From Ahaetulla prasina (Eukaryota > Chordata > Lepidosauria > Squamata > Colubridae), in contig NC_080540.1 in NCBI RefSeq assembly GCF_028640845.1, positions 96,770,061 to 96,834,060 on the forward strand: 64,000 bases of DNA, in the 5' to 3' direction. A program made the translations under genes and the position numbers. This document shows positions 1-11,071 of this stretch, piece by piece. Under the pieces are notes generated by a model that worked only from the letters and a program-made list of their open reading frames with translations, was not told the origin of the DNA and did not search any database. Every line of letters begins with the position of its first letter. Within the stretch, counting starts at the first letter, position 1.

Positions 1-611
1 ACCAAGAAGTGAAGCTTATGCATTTCCAGCAGAAGAAATTATTTGATATTTAGAACTGTTTTCACTTAATACCTTACCTGTTTGACAAAATTTATGAGTG
101 TAGAGTGTAGAGTGCACCTAAATGACTCATTCATGAAAATAGTTCTCTCTTCTTATAATTGGTGCTTGGACTTACTGAATGTAAGTATATTCTGCTCAAA
201 AGCAGGTGCATCGAGTCAAAACAGAAAGCAGTCTCATCTTAGGCTGAAAAGTTCAACTTTGGGATAGATGTTCCAATAGTTTCAATAGTAATATCAGATC
301 GATGCAGAATACCTGTGGATTGTAATGAAGTTGACCTGATGGTTCCCCACTCCAAATTGAGATTCACACTTGCTCTAAGTCCCCTTCCATTATTAATCTG
401 CTCCAGAAACATTGGGGTATTTATTATTTTTAATTTATGTACTGTCCACCTGACAAAAAAGGCAGAATAACAAGGGAACACATGAAAATAATATTGCAAG
501 TATAAATTTTATTTTATAAAAATTGTAAGGTGTGACAATTGAAGAGTTCAGTTAGCTGTTTTATTGCTAAAGCCTTTACACAGGAAGTTTCTCAGATGGA
601 CTGTAAGGCTA
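1..611. other. No recognised feature
   Basis: AT-rich sequence with only short, unconvincing reading frames on both strands. I see no repeat family, exon with splice context, or RNA gene here. Confidence 0.5.
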
Positions 612-735
612 TTTTTATTTATTTATTTATTTACTTGTCAATCATATAACAGGTAAAAGTATAAACATAATTTGGATACATGAAAAGAGTAAGTAAACAG
701 GAATATTAAGACAGGGACGGTAGGCACGCAGGTTC
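612..735 (-). mobile_element. LINE 3' UTR fragment (jockey-type family of 26,777-27,539)
   Basis: A (TTTA)n run is followed by sequence that matches, in reverse complement, the 3' UTR of the LINE at 26,777-27,539. Both share a tract reading gacagg.a.ggtaggcac next to an AAAT-repeat tail. Only the last ~120 bp survive, on the minus strand. The family is recognised by comparison within the window, not by a database name. Confidence 0.5.
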
Positions 736-1860
736 AATGGCATTTAAGAGGGGTCAGACTTCACCCTCTTCTGCTCACATGGGGATTTTAGTCTAATTCC
801 CCATTTGATACCTCCCCTTCGCTTGGACAGTCTTTTTCCAAAACATTTTTTTTACAAAATAAAATGTGTTAAAGATTACATGATTTCCAGAAATGGAAAA
901 TGTAGGAGAAGGATTCTTTTGCTCCGATGTTCTTTCTTTCCTGTATATTTGTGTGTGTGAAATCTAGCATTTTATTGGCAGACTCAATATGCTTTGTGGA
1001 GGAAGAAGTGTATGCTTTGTGGAGGAAGAAGTGTAATAGCTAGTCAGCAAAATAAAAATAATTATACTTAGCACAATTGTATCTACGGACTGCTTATATG
1101 CTTATTATTATTTATTTTTTTTAAAAAAGAAGGCTTCCTGAAGATATGCTAAGTGAGATATAAGGGGTTAATACCTATTAAAAAAATCCTCCAAAAATGC
1201 AAAATTTATGTGTACTTTTATAATAAAAAGGAGGTACATCTGCAAACCAGAAGCTTTCCCCCTGATATTTAATATTTTGTATCCATCCAATAACAAAGAT
1301 TCTCTGAAGGCATTACAGATAAAAAGAATAAAAAGGCAACTATTATAAAATAAGATGCAATGATTTATCCATTGAAGAAAATATATTTCAGTCCTAGAAA
1401 GATCATCAGTATCAAACAGCTAAGCTTTTTATTATTATTATTTTTAAAAAAATGTTTAAAAGAAACAAGTACAATAGACATTTTCCGAACTGTTAGACTA
1501 TTCAGGAATTGTATTCCCAGCTCACTAACAATTTCAGGAGAGCCGATGAGCATTGCTGAAGCTCCTTTGCTAGCATAAGAGATTTCAGAATTATTTACCA
1601 GCTATGCATAATATTGAAGCATTTCAGTCAAATTAATTAAAATCAGATTTTAATAAACCAATTCTACCAGTTCTGAAATCTCCAAACACCCTGCAGATAG
1701 GCAAAGCAAAGCAGGAAATATACAACAGCCTTTCCTCATGCCTTTAATTTCTCTTTAATGCATTTGGTTATGTGGCAAAGGACGTACTGAAGAATCTTCA
1801 CATCATTCAGATCTCTGCATTTTTTGGCCAACTATATATATATAAATATATATATATATT
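736..1860. other. Mostly unannotated; contains a 23-bp tandem duplication
   Basis: No gene or known repeat is recognised. An exact 23-bp tandem duplication lies at 988-1010 and 1011-1033 (unit begins tatgctttgtgg). The rest is AT-rich, with poly-A and poly-T runs near 1110-1190 and 1430-1450. Confidence 0.5.
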
Positions 1861-2260
1861 TACAGATCCCTCACATCCAGGACATAAACTGTTTCAACTC
1901 CTACTCTCAAAACGATGCTATAGAGCACTGCACACCAGAACAACTAGACACAAGAACAGTTTTTTCCCGAAGGCCATCACTCTGCTAAACAAATAATTCC
2001 CTCAACACTGTCAAACTATTTACTAAATCTGCACTACTATTAATCTTCTCATCGTTCCCATCACCAATCTCTTTCCACTTATGACTGTATGACTGTAACT
2101 TTGTTGCTTATAAATCCTTATGATTTATATTGATATATTGACCATCATTTGTGTTGTAAATGTTGTACCTTGATGAACGTATCTTTTCTTTTATGTACAC
2201 TGAGAGCATATGCACCAAGACAAATTCCTTGTGTGTCCAATCACACTTGGCCAATAAAAA
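1861..2260 (+). mobile_element. CR1-group LINE 3' end (snake L3/'Snake1' type)
   Basis: The first 130 bp encode the C-terminal end of a CR1-group reverse-transcriptase protein: DPSHPGHKLFQLLLSK, then a short arginine/threonine-rich stretch, FFPKAITLLNK and a stop. An untranslated region of about 265 bp follows, ending ggccaataaaaa. That end runs directly into a TTCTA microsatellite. Snake genomes are known for CR1 LINEs of this type that seed AATAG/ATTCT microsatellites. The copy is strongly 5'-truncated and non-functional. A second, shorter copy lies at 52,735-52,846 on the minus strand. Confidence 0.75.
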
Positions 2261-2311
2261 TTCTATTCTATTCTATTCTATTCTATTCTATTCTATTCTA
2301 TTCTATTCTAT
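2261..2311 (+). repeat. (TTCTA)n microsatellite seeded by LINE tail
   Basis: About ten uninterrupted TTCTA units begin exactly at the 3' terminus of the CR1-group fragment. Confidence 0.95.
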
Positions 2312-2329
2312 TATATATATATAAATATC

Positions 2330-2381
<52 letters not shown>
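2312..2381. repeat. (AT)n microsatellite
   Basis: An almost pure AT dinucleotide run with a few A-rich interruptions, directly continuing the TTCTA array. Confidence 0.95.
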
Positions 2382-2383
<2 letters not shown>

Positions 2384-2474
2384 TTCTGTGGGCTTGGCTT
2401 ATTTTGGGGTGTGGCTAGCTAGTCATGTGACTGGGTGGGCGTGGCTGGCTGGTCATGTGACCGGATGGCCATGG
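2382..2474 (+). mobile_element. Fragment related to the hAT MITE family
   Basis: It contains ggttctgtgggcttggctt followed by repeated 'gtgggcgtggct' blocks. These match the interior of the 8-bp-TSD MITEs at 5,097 and 53,611. No ends are recognisable, so it is a fragment. Confidence 0.5.
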
Positions 2475-3390
2475 CTATGGGCATAGAAAGTACTCAGAGG
2501 GCTAAAATGTAAAAGTACTAGAGGGCTAAAATGTCATTTCTGACCAGTCCTCGCACTTTTGACCAGTCCTTGCACTTTTGACCGGTCCTCGCACTTATGA
2601 CCATCCTCACATTAATGCCCATTGCAGCATTTTTAGCAACCATGTCATTCATTTCACAACTGCTTCTATTCACCACGGTTACAAGATAGGGCGCAAAATG
2701 TAAAATGTGAGGACAGTCGTAGGTGTGAGGACCAGTCAAAAGTGTGAGGATAGGTCAAAAATAACTTTTTCAGCCCTCTGAGTAGTCCCTATGCACAAAA
2801 TGCTGCAACAGGCATAAATGATAACCGGTCATAAGTGTGAGGACTGGTCAAAAGTGCGAGAACCTGTCAGAAATCACTTTTTCAGCCCTCTGAGTACTCC
2901 TCAGAGGGCTGCAAAAGTTATTTTTGACCTGTCCTTGCACTTATGACTGTCCTCACATTTTACATTTTGCACCCTATCTTGTAACCGTGGTGAAGAGAAG
3001 CAGTTGTGAAATGAGTGACATGGTTAAGAATGCTGCAATGGGCATAAATGTGAAGATGGTCATAAATGCGAGGTCTGGTCAAAAGTGTGAGAACCTGTCA
3101 GAAATCACTTTTTTCAGCCCTCTGGGTAGTCCCTATGCCCACAGGACTGAAAAAAGTGATTTCTGACAGGTTGTCCACTTTTGACCAGTCCTCACACTTA
3201 TGACCGGTCATCATTTATGCCTGTTGCAGCATTTTTAATAACCATGTCACTCATGTCACAACGGCGGTGCTTCATGTGACTGGGTGGGTGTGGCCAGGTG
3301 GTCATGTGACATAGCTTCTTTGCCCTAATGACAGTTTGCTGCAATGTTCGTAAGTGTGAAAAACGGTCATAAGTCACTTTTTCAGTGCCA
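2475..3390. repeat. Large imperfect palindrome of a 'cataagtg' repeat family
   Basis: The left arm (about 2,475-2,785) and right arm (about 2,895-3,145) are reverse complements, separated by about 110 bp. Both start or end at a tract reading gggcata..cagagggct and contain ccacggttacaagata or its complement. Another inverted partial copy follows at 3,145-3,260. The segment to 3,390 matches the 3' end of the TIR element at 50,408-50,810 (ggtcataagtcacttttt.cagtgcc). I infer a rearranged cluster of one nonautonomous family. Reading frames here are shadows of the repeat. Confidence 0.7.
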
Positions 3391-3417
3391 TGCTTGTTAA
3401 ACCAATTACCAGAACAA

Positions 3418-3672
3418 ATCCATTCTCCCTCCCTCTTTCTCTCCATCTCTTTCTCCCCCTTTTTCTCTTTCTCTCCTTAATCTCTTTCTCCCTCCCTCTT
3501 TCTCTCCTTCATCTTTCTCTACATCTTTCTCTCCTTAATCTCTCCTTCTCCCTCCTTCTCTTTCTCCCCCCCTTTCTCTCCTTCATCTTTCTCCCCCTTC
3601 TATCCTTCATCTCTCTTTCTCTCCTTCATCATTTTCTGCCCCCCTCTTTCTCTCCACCACTCTTTCTCCATA
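3418..3672 (+). repeat. Polypyrimidine (CT-rich) low-complexity tract
   Basis: About 250 bp of ctccctcttt-type units, almost purely C and T on this strand. The apparent Leu/Ser/Phe-rich reading frame is a translation artefact. Confidence 0.9.
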
Positions 3673-4340
3673 TGGGGCAGGGTAGGCTGGCGCTGCATGG
3701 GTGGGAGGCGGCTGCAGGACAGTCCTGCTGGGTAGGCAGCAGGCCGAGGCGATTGACACACGCTTCGCTGGCCACCCGATCCAAGCTCCTCGCTGGCCGT
3801 GCTTTAAACGCTGGCTAGAGAGAGGCTTGGGGAGGGAGGATTAGCAGGCCACCAGCTGTGCGAGGGAGGCTGAGCGCCTTTGAAGTGACGGCAAAGCAAA
3901 CGCGGGGGAAGGGCTTCTTCCCCCTTCACACGTGCCCCGTGACATGTTTCCAGAAACTGGTAATGCTGTAAAAAACTATGTGACAGGGAGGGAGGGAGGG
4001 AGGCCGGGGCTACCACGGCGCGTGGAGAGATGCCCCCCCACCTACCCCACCCCTCTCAGTCAAGTAAGGATCACGTGAGCCCGGGAATTCTGCTCGCGAT
4101 CAGTGCAGAAGAGGAGGAGCAAAAGAAGGGCCACGTGGCCAGCGAGGTGCTTTAATCGCTGGCTAGAGAGACGCTTGCATGCATGCAGGCTTCTGTCGGC
4201 GGCCGCGGGGCGCTTGGATCGGGTGCGATCCCAAGCCGAACCGTTTGTTAAATTGCCGATTCGCCAGCCCCTTGCCCCTCCCCTCCCCACCATTACTTAC
4301 TGTGTCAGGTGGGCAGGGAGGTGCATGGATCCGCTGCCCA
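3673..4340. other. GC- and CpG-rich block, unclassified
   Basis: It is markedly richer in G+C and CpG than its surroundings. It has an internal direct repeat (gctttaaacgctggctagag at 3,800 and a close copy at 4,150) and an inverted pair around gatccaagc (3,780 and 4,210). These suggest a decayed repetitive element rather than a promoter. Several overlapping frames are open only because of base composition. A CpG-island promoter cannot be excluded, but no exon is seen beside it. Confidence 0.4.
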
Positions 4341-4411
4341 CTTACCCAACACTGGTAAGTAATATATATATATTTTCTGAGGTTTTCGCAGGTGTTTGTA
4401 TGTAGGTCTTT

Positions 4412-4570
4412 GGTTATTTGGGTTTTCTCCTGTATAAAATTGGAAGTGTCTTGGCGACGTGAGGCACGAAGCTGTAAACACCTAGCCTGAAGATGACGAA
4501 TGGGATTTCGTCAAAACGTCGCCAAGAAACTTCCAATTTTACGCGGGAGAAAACCTGAATAATCCAAGAT

Positions 4571-4641
<71 letters not shown>

Positions 4642-4745
4642 TGGTTATTCGGGTTTTCTCCCGCGTAAAATTGGAAGTGTCTTGGCGACGTTTTGACGAA
4701 GTCTCATTCGTCATCTTCAGGCTTCAGCTTCGTGCTTCTGGGAGC
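4412..4745. mobile_element. Penelope-like terminal repeats, inverted, with hammerhead-like motif
   Basis: Three related arms alternate in orientation: about 4,412-4,463 (minus), 4,490-4,562 (plus) and 4,645-4,745 (minus). Each carries the complement pair ggttttctcc.g..taaaattgg. The motif cctgaagatgacgaa, a short loop, then ttcgtcaaaacgtc occurs at 4,489-4,527 and inverted at about 4,687-4,725. It resembles the hammerhead core CUGANGA-stem II-GAAA reported in Penelope-like elements, though G12 reads A in both copies. The two outer groups flank an (AT)n array. Assignment to Penelope rests on this architecture alone. Confidence 0.5.
4577..4638. repeat. (AT)n microsatellite
   Basis: A nearly pure AT run between the inverted Penelope-like arms. 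Confidence 0.9.
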
Positions 4746-4759
4746 AAAAAATTTTACTT

Positions 4760-5088
4760 CTTGCCCAGTTTCACATTGGCTGATGCAATTGACTTATAAT
4801 ATAAGCTTGATGATCTTTGACAGTCCTTCAAAATTCCTTTCTCAAAGAAATTTTATTTAAACTAATTCTTTGTAGAGGGTATCTTATCCATTAATAATTT
4901 AGTATATAACCAAAGCACCTTTTCGATTAAATTTACATGCATCACTTACATGGCTATCGTCAGATTGAGACATATTATATACTCGGGTAGTAATACTTCA
5001 TGTTAATTATTCCTGAATTTTATTTTGAGAAGAACCCCTAAAGAAAATTTACACTTACAAATTATAATTATAGAAATGATTGATGATA
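4760..5088. other. No recognised feature
   Basis: AT-rich sequence between the Penelope-like arms and the hAT MITE. Nothing is recognised. Confidence 0.5.
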
Positions 5089-5096
5089 CCGGTATG

Positions 5097-5371
5097 CAGT
5101 GGTGGAATTCAATTTTTTTTACTACCGGTTCTGTGGGCATGGCTTGGTGGGCACAGTGTGGCTTGGTTGGCGTGGCTTGTGGGTGTGGCAGGGGAAGGAT
5201 ACTGTAAAAGCTCCATTCCCACCCCACTCCAGGGGAAGAATACTGCAAAATCCACATTCCCACCCCACTCTGGGGCCAGCCAGAGGTGGTATTTGCCAGT
5301 TCTCCAAACTACTCAAAATTTCTGCTACCGGTTCTCCAGAACCTGTCAGAACCTGCTGAATAGAACCCCTG
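5097..5371 (+). mobile_element. hAT-type MITE (CAGTGGTGG family)
   Basis: It is 275 bp long, starts cagtggtggaattc and ends agaacccctg. The flanking 8-bp duplication is ccggtatg (5,089-5,096) and ccggtaag (5,372-5,379), 7 of 8 identical. The interior has ggttctgtgggcatggctt, duplicated ccactccaggggaag blocks and a tctccagaacctg motif. These are shared with the copies at 47,863 and 53,611. The 8-bp TSD and CAG...CTG ends are hAT hallmarks. It has no coding capacity. Confidence 0.85.
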
Positions 5372-5379
5372 CCGGTAAG

Positions 5380-7845
5380 GCAAATGATTTAATAGGTTTA
5401 TCTTTCATATTTTTCCTTAAATTGATATGCAAAGGTGTTGCATATGTGTCTGACCCTAACAATCGTCTATGAATCTTTATTATTTTCTGTATTTATCTCC
5501 AAATTCTTCCTAAATATTTCAATTGTTCGGAGGAAAAAAATAGTACAAACTATCATATCCCTTTCAATGAAGCGGGTTAGCGATTTTTCAGTAGCATTTC
5601 CTAGCATTTCCCATAAAGCTAAATCAACTCAGTCCTTGATACGTGCATACCATGAATTTAATCTTTTTGAGTTAAAGAAATTCCCTCTTATCCTTTTTGG
5701 ATTCACACTTATATCCCAATCCATCTTTATGACCTTTAAGTCCTATTGCTGAACTTCTGTTGCGGTTATGGATACTGATGCATCATGTCACTTTAGGGGG
5801 CTGTTAATTGTATAATTAATTTCTAGTTTAATTTCAATTACGTGGCTAGACACCTTGGCTTTGGACACCTGTCTAATGACAAATGGATGATCTCTATTAT
5901 TATTACTACAATGATTATTGAAATTATGCCAGATGCACATGGAGGGACAAGGTGCCCTTTGAACCTTGGAAGGTGCCTTTTATCAATTACTTTACCAAAC
6001 TCAGCGGTTAACCTTTAAACACACATCTATTATTTATGCCTAAATAGCAGCTAATGCTCAGAGAATAGTGTTTGTCCTCTACTTAGGAATATTGGTAAAG
6101 CTAGATCAGGCAAGGAGAAAAGAGTACTGCTGTTGGGTGATATACGGGGTCATCATCTCCTTTTGCTGAAAAGTGAGCCTCTTTCAGTCCATTGGAAAGG
6201 ACTGGAAGTTTGAACCTTGGGTCTGCTCTCTAAGTGGCTTGACTGCTACATTTTACAGTGCAGTTCCAATATCTGTAACAAATCTTTTTTTCTTAGGAAT
6301 TGTGTTCTTAAATTTCTGTCCTGAGAGTCTTCTAATTTCAGCGTTGCTCTGGGAGACCCTTCTATAATCCTATTCAATAAGAACCGGTAATTATTCAGTA
6401 AGATCAAGTGCTCACCCTAAGAACAAATGCCCATCCTAAGTAAATAATGACCAAAAATTATTATTGGGAGAAAAAATTATTTAAAGTTGAGAATAAACAA
6501 GCAAACTAAAAGCATAAACACTTGCTCCCATCACGTAGATATTGCAAAGTAAAACTCAGGGCTGGCTAACTTTTTGCAACTTTTTATACTCCCTGGAGCC
6601 TCACATTATTGATTGAGCCTCTTTATTTTTTGCCGGGGGCAGGGGGAAGGCAGATGAATGGCAGTGCAACATAAAAAAGTGAATAAGCCTTATACTTAAG
6701 GTGCAGTTTTGCTTCTCAACTTAAGCAATTTTGGGGATGTTTTATATCTGTGAGCTTTGATATTTAAAGTTTTTGCAAGTATAATCGCTGCTGGAATCTA
6801 CGGCAAGTATTTGGAAACAATATGCTAGTTGTAAAAATATTAAGAAACGGCAATTCTCAATTGAATGGGCAATTTGTTCTTTATACTCTGAAGGTCCATT
6901 TTAGTCTTCCAGTATTTTGATCCTCTGGTGGCAGGTCCGCTATCTTTAATTCAAAACATTGTTTTATAACTTGTATTGTTCTAGTAACAAGTGACAAGCT
7001 TGTGAAAACAAAAAAATAATAAAAGGCAGCATTTCAAGTCTGGCATAAAGTTCGCTTAAATTTAGAATGGATTACAAATGCTAAAGGCCATTGTTTAGTT
7101 TTCATGAGCAGTTGGATAAATCCACTGAATTTCTTTCTTTTATGCGAACAATTTATTGCTTTTTGTTAGACACCTACAAAATAAGGCATGTCCAGCAGAG
7201 ATTTGCAAGTCAGATGATTGTCCACAACACATTAAGATCTTGTATTCCAATTCTAGTTTTTAATAGGGTCTATAAACTGCTTGACTTTATTCAGGATTTA
7301 ATTAAGTTTGGGAGAGCAATAAATTGTAGCTTATGGGACAACGTGAATTAAATCCGTTTTACTTATTTTGACCTTTTGTTATTCCATGTAACTATTTTAA
7401 AGTGACTGTGGTCAACATCAAGAAAGAATTGCATATAAATTGTGAATGTTAAAGTAGCAGCCCGATATAGCTATTTATTAATCAAGCATTAGTTATGGTA
7501 GTTAAGCATTTAGGGATAATAAAATGTAAATGTGCTTTTGGTGTAAACTATGTTACTTGAAAATATATTCTTGAAGAAAAATGGTTGCAGTAAGATTATA
7601 GGGAATATTAATCATGTGTATTTGCATATTTTACAGAAGGTTATGTAGATGTTGCTAAAATATACAACAATTTAAGAAAGTGTTTTTATGAATAATAAAA
7701 TAAAATGAAAAAATAAAGCAAAGCTTAATTTGATCACTATAATGAAAAGAACAACTTCTTTATGGACAGCCTGGTTACTTTAGCATTATTGACAGTAATG
7801 GTTACTATCTTAAAAAGATGGCAAAGAATAAATACAGAAAACAGA
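5380..7845. other. No recognised feature
   Basis: Unique-looking AT-rich DNA. Reading frames up to about 105 codons (for example 5,435-5,752) show no domain or family resemblance. A possible fragment starting cagggctggc near 6,557 has no matching second end. Confidence 0.5.
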
Positions 7846-8373
7846 ATTGGAAGGGAATTTGGAGGTCTTCTAGTCCAGCCCCCTACTCAAGCAAGAGACC
7901 TATACCATTTCAGATAAGTGGTGATCCAAAATCTTAAAAACTTCCAGTGATGACAACTTCTGAAGGCAAGTCATTCCACTGATTAATTGTTCTAACGATC
8001 TCCTTAGTTCTAATTGGTTCTCTCTCTGATTAATTTCTATCCATTGCTTCTTGTCCTGCCTTCAGGTGATTTGGAGAATAGCTTGACCCCCGCTTCTTTG
8101 TGACAGCCCCTTAGATTTTAGAACACCCCTAGTTCTTCTTTTCATTAAACTAAATATTCTGGCAACCATTCTTCACATGTTTTAGCTTCCAGTCCCCTCT
8201 TTGTTGCACTTCTCTGCACTCTTTCTAGAGTCTCAACATCTTTTTTATATTGTGGTGACCAAAACTGGATGTGATATTCCAACTGTGATTGTTACCAAGG
8301 CATTATAAAGTAGTACTAACACTTCATGTGTTCTTGATTCTGTCCTTCTGTTAATGCAGCCTAGGACTGTATT
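7846..8373 (-). mobile_element. CR1 LINE 3' part, split by a BovB insertion
   Basis: In reverse complement this matches the CR1 copies at 40,905 and 54,060. It starts with the CR1 3' end (ggaggtcttctagtccag at 7,863) and continues through the region encoding the reverse-transcriptase C-terminus. It carries many indels, so it is old. It is interrupted at 8,373 and resumes at 8,955. Confidence 0.85.
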
Positions 8374-8943
8374 TTCCAAGATCACCGCAGATGGGAACTG
8401 CAGCCAAGGAATTAAAAGATGTTTACTCCTGGGGGGAAAGCTATGGAAAATCTAGACAGCATACTAAAAAGCAGAGACATCACCCTGCCAACAAAAGTGT
8501 GTATAGTCAAGGCTATGGTTTTCCCAGTTGCAATGTATGGCTGCGAAAGTTGGACCATAAGGAAGAATTGATGCCTTTGAACTATGGTGCTGGAGAAGAC
8601 TCCTGCGAGTCCCTTGGACTGCAAGGCGATCAAACTGGTCAATCCTAGAGGAGATCAACCCTGACTGCTCTTTAGAAGGCCAGATCCTGAAGATGAAACT
8701 CAAATACTTTTGCCACCTAATGAGAAGGAAGGACTCACTGGAGAAGAGCCTAATGCTGGGAGAGATTGAGGGCAAAAGAAGAATGGGACGACAGAGTATG
8801 AGGTGGCTGGATGGAATCACTGAAGCAATAGTCGTGAACTTAAATGGACTCCAGAGGATGGTAGTGGACAGGAAGGCTCCATGGAGGAATGTTGTCCATG
8901 AGGTTGCGATGGGTCAGACATGACTTCGCAACTAACAATAACA
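8374..8943 (+). mobile_element. BovB (RTE clade) LINE 3' end nested in CR1
   Basis: The conceptual protein matches the BovB reverse-transcriptase C-terminus: SILKSRDITLPTKV, FPVAMYGCESWTIRK, LMRRKDSLEKSLMLG, IEGKRRMGRQSMRWLDGIT. It ends with an aacaataacaa tail. An 11-bp direct duplication, aggactgtatt, flanks it (8,363-8,373 and 8,944-8,954), showing target-primed insertion into the CR1. The copy is 5'-truncated to 570 bp and broken by frameshifts, one after YGCESWTIRK. BovB is known for horizontal transfer between squamates and ruminants. Confidence 0.93.
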
Positions 8944-8954
8944 AGGACTGTATT

Positions 8955-9065
8955 GGCTTTTTTGTCAGTTGCAAAGCATTTCTGCCTCATATTTAAGTGA
9001 TTGTCCACTAGGTCTCCAAGATCCCTCTCATAGTTACTACCATTGTGCCAGGTATCACATTTTAT
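8955..9065 (-). mobile_element. CR1 LINE, continuation after BovB
   Basis: This resumes the CR1 of 7,846-8,373 on the minus strand. The sequence ttggcttttttgtcagttgc and ccactaggtctccaagatcc are the CR1 segments that lie directly next to each other in the copy at 54,060. Confidence 0.85.
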
Positions 9066-11069
9066 GTTTTCTAGGAATCCAACGTACCTGTTAAAAATAT
9101 GAAATATATTTCCTTATAAAAAGTGATGCATGATAACATTATCTAGCCTGGTGATAATATATCCATGAGATTAAAATAAGAACTACAAATACAGACTCTG
9201 GGAAAATCTAATATTGCAAGTATTTTCAAATCATATGGCAACACCTAACTCACCTGCATATGTCTTTTGCACAAACTAATTGTCAGAAAAAAATATTTTA
9301 GATTACAAAAGAAATAGGTGTAGCACACTGATGTCATGATACCAATTGATGGAGACAGCCAAAATGTTTGACCCATTTTAATGGAGTAAATTAACAACCC
9401 TCACATGTGTTAACAGAAATTGGTATTTAGCTGACAGATGTTGGTAATGCAAAGTCAGCAAACCATGAAATAGTTGAGGATAAATACATTAGCTCTGCTT
9501 CTTCACTACTCTCTACTCAAGAAAATTTTATGCAAAAAGTAAATTTTTGTCTTCTAGGGTTCTATATTGCATGGGGACTGTGTAACAGAGCAAGGAGGTT
9601 GATTTTCATATTTTTATGAAAATATGTGTATCCCATAGAGAAATTAAAGTCAAACATTTGCCTAGTGATACAGATAAAAGTCAGAAAATTTAAAGTCTCT
9701 ATCAACATATAATAGCCATAATTTATATGAAGAAAACCTAGGAGTTTGTCTTTCCCATAGAAAGCTCAACTTCAGATTGATTGAAGCTTGAAAAAATAGG
9801 TTCCTTAATCAAACTCTGAATGCTGGATATCTGTAATTAGGCCTGGAATCTTCTGCTTCATTTCCTAGAATTTATTATACATTGCTGTGACTTACTAGGT
9901 AGAAATAAAGAGATTGAACTGTCAAAATAGGCTTTAAGATGAAGGCTAACAACAGAGTTTTCAAATGCTTGTCAAAAGAATATGCAAATGTTAAGATTCT
10001 TTTATCACCTATGGAAAGCAAATAGGATCCATTAGTGTAAGTTCAAAGAATATACTCCAGATGGAATATAACAACCAACGCAGCAATCTTAAGCAATGTA
10101 GCATAGCTATTATATCTACATTGCAGAATACAGATAAGAAAAAAATTACTCTTCTGAAAATGCAGCTAACCAGTTCTGCCTTCCTGTAACTTACTTGTAT
10201 AATTTAAAGTAAGTTCCAGATGGCCCCATTTGTTAAGCAAATTGTAGTTCATGATTGCTTGCTCTGTTTGAGGTTTTAAGCTCCGAATGCTCATTTAGTT
10301 TTTAGTGTCTTGTATTCATATGATAAACAGATAAAAAGGAGAAAAATGCTGTATGGGTTCTGTTCTAAATATGAGCAGGCTGTTTTCCTGCATCTGGCTC
10401 CTCCCTCTACTCTACAAGTATGGGGACAACATAACTAATTTTTTCATAGCTTTTATGAAAAATGGAATAATCTGACAATCAAATTGGTATCAAAATTATA
10501 AAGCAAATAATTTGGAAAAACTCATTTCTTTTCGATCAAAGTAATGCCAAACTTTTGCCCTTTTAAACTGATGGGATTCTGACTTGAATTTATCACTAAT
10601 AAGTAAGCCAAAGTAAAATTTTGAGAAGACCTTACAGCTCAAAGGGATATCTCATTTATATGAGGCATATCACCAAACATAAAGTATACATACAACTAAT
10701 AAACCATGTATTTTTAGACATAAGAGATAGAGGTACAAATAAGAAACATTAATCCATTTTTATTTCCCCTTTGAGAATTTAAGAAAAACCATGTGGGTTT
10801 TTTTTTCATCAAAGAACTCTTGAACATTTGGCTAATAGCTTTCCTAGCCTTGTAAGCAGACAATTTATGGCCTCTTTTCTAGAATGCTCAATTCTTCTAT
10901 GCTATTCCTGTAGAGTAGAAGATACTATCATCCTTAATGGACTCTATTTAGCTAAATTCGACAACTACTTTAAAATCCAGTATATGTTATGTGACAGATA
11001 CATAGTTGGCTTTTCCAAGATCTGCAGACTGGAATCTAATATTGAATTGTTGATTGTTCTTACTGTATG
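9066..11069. other. No recognised feature
   Basis: Two kilobases of AT-rich, apparently unique DNA. The longest frame (10,828-11,109) resembles nothing known and overlaps the Tc1 end. No splice-flanked exon is evident. Confidence 0.5.
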
Positions 11070-11071
11070 TA

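Noticed and set aside
2924..3166. Cysteine-containing frames (for example starting MTCPCTYDCPHIL) as small secreted proteins
   Set aside because: The same peptide recurs from the inverted repeat arms, so it is a repeat translation, not a gene.
3390..3818. 142-codon Leu/Ser/Phe-rich frame as a membrane protein
   Set aside because: It lies over the CT-rich low-complexity tract, whose periodicity keeps the frame open.
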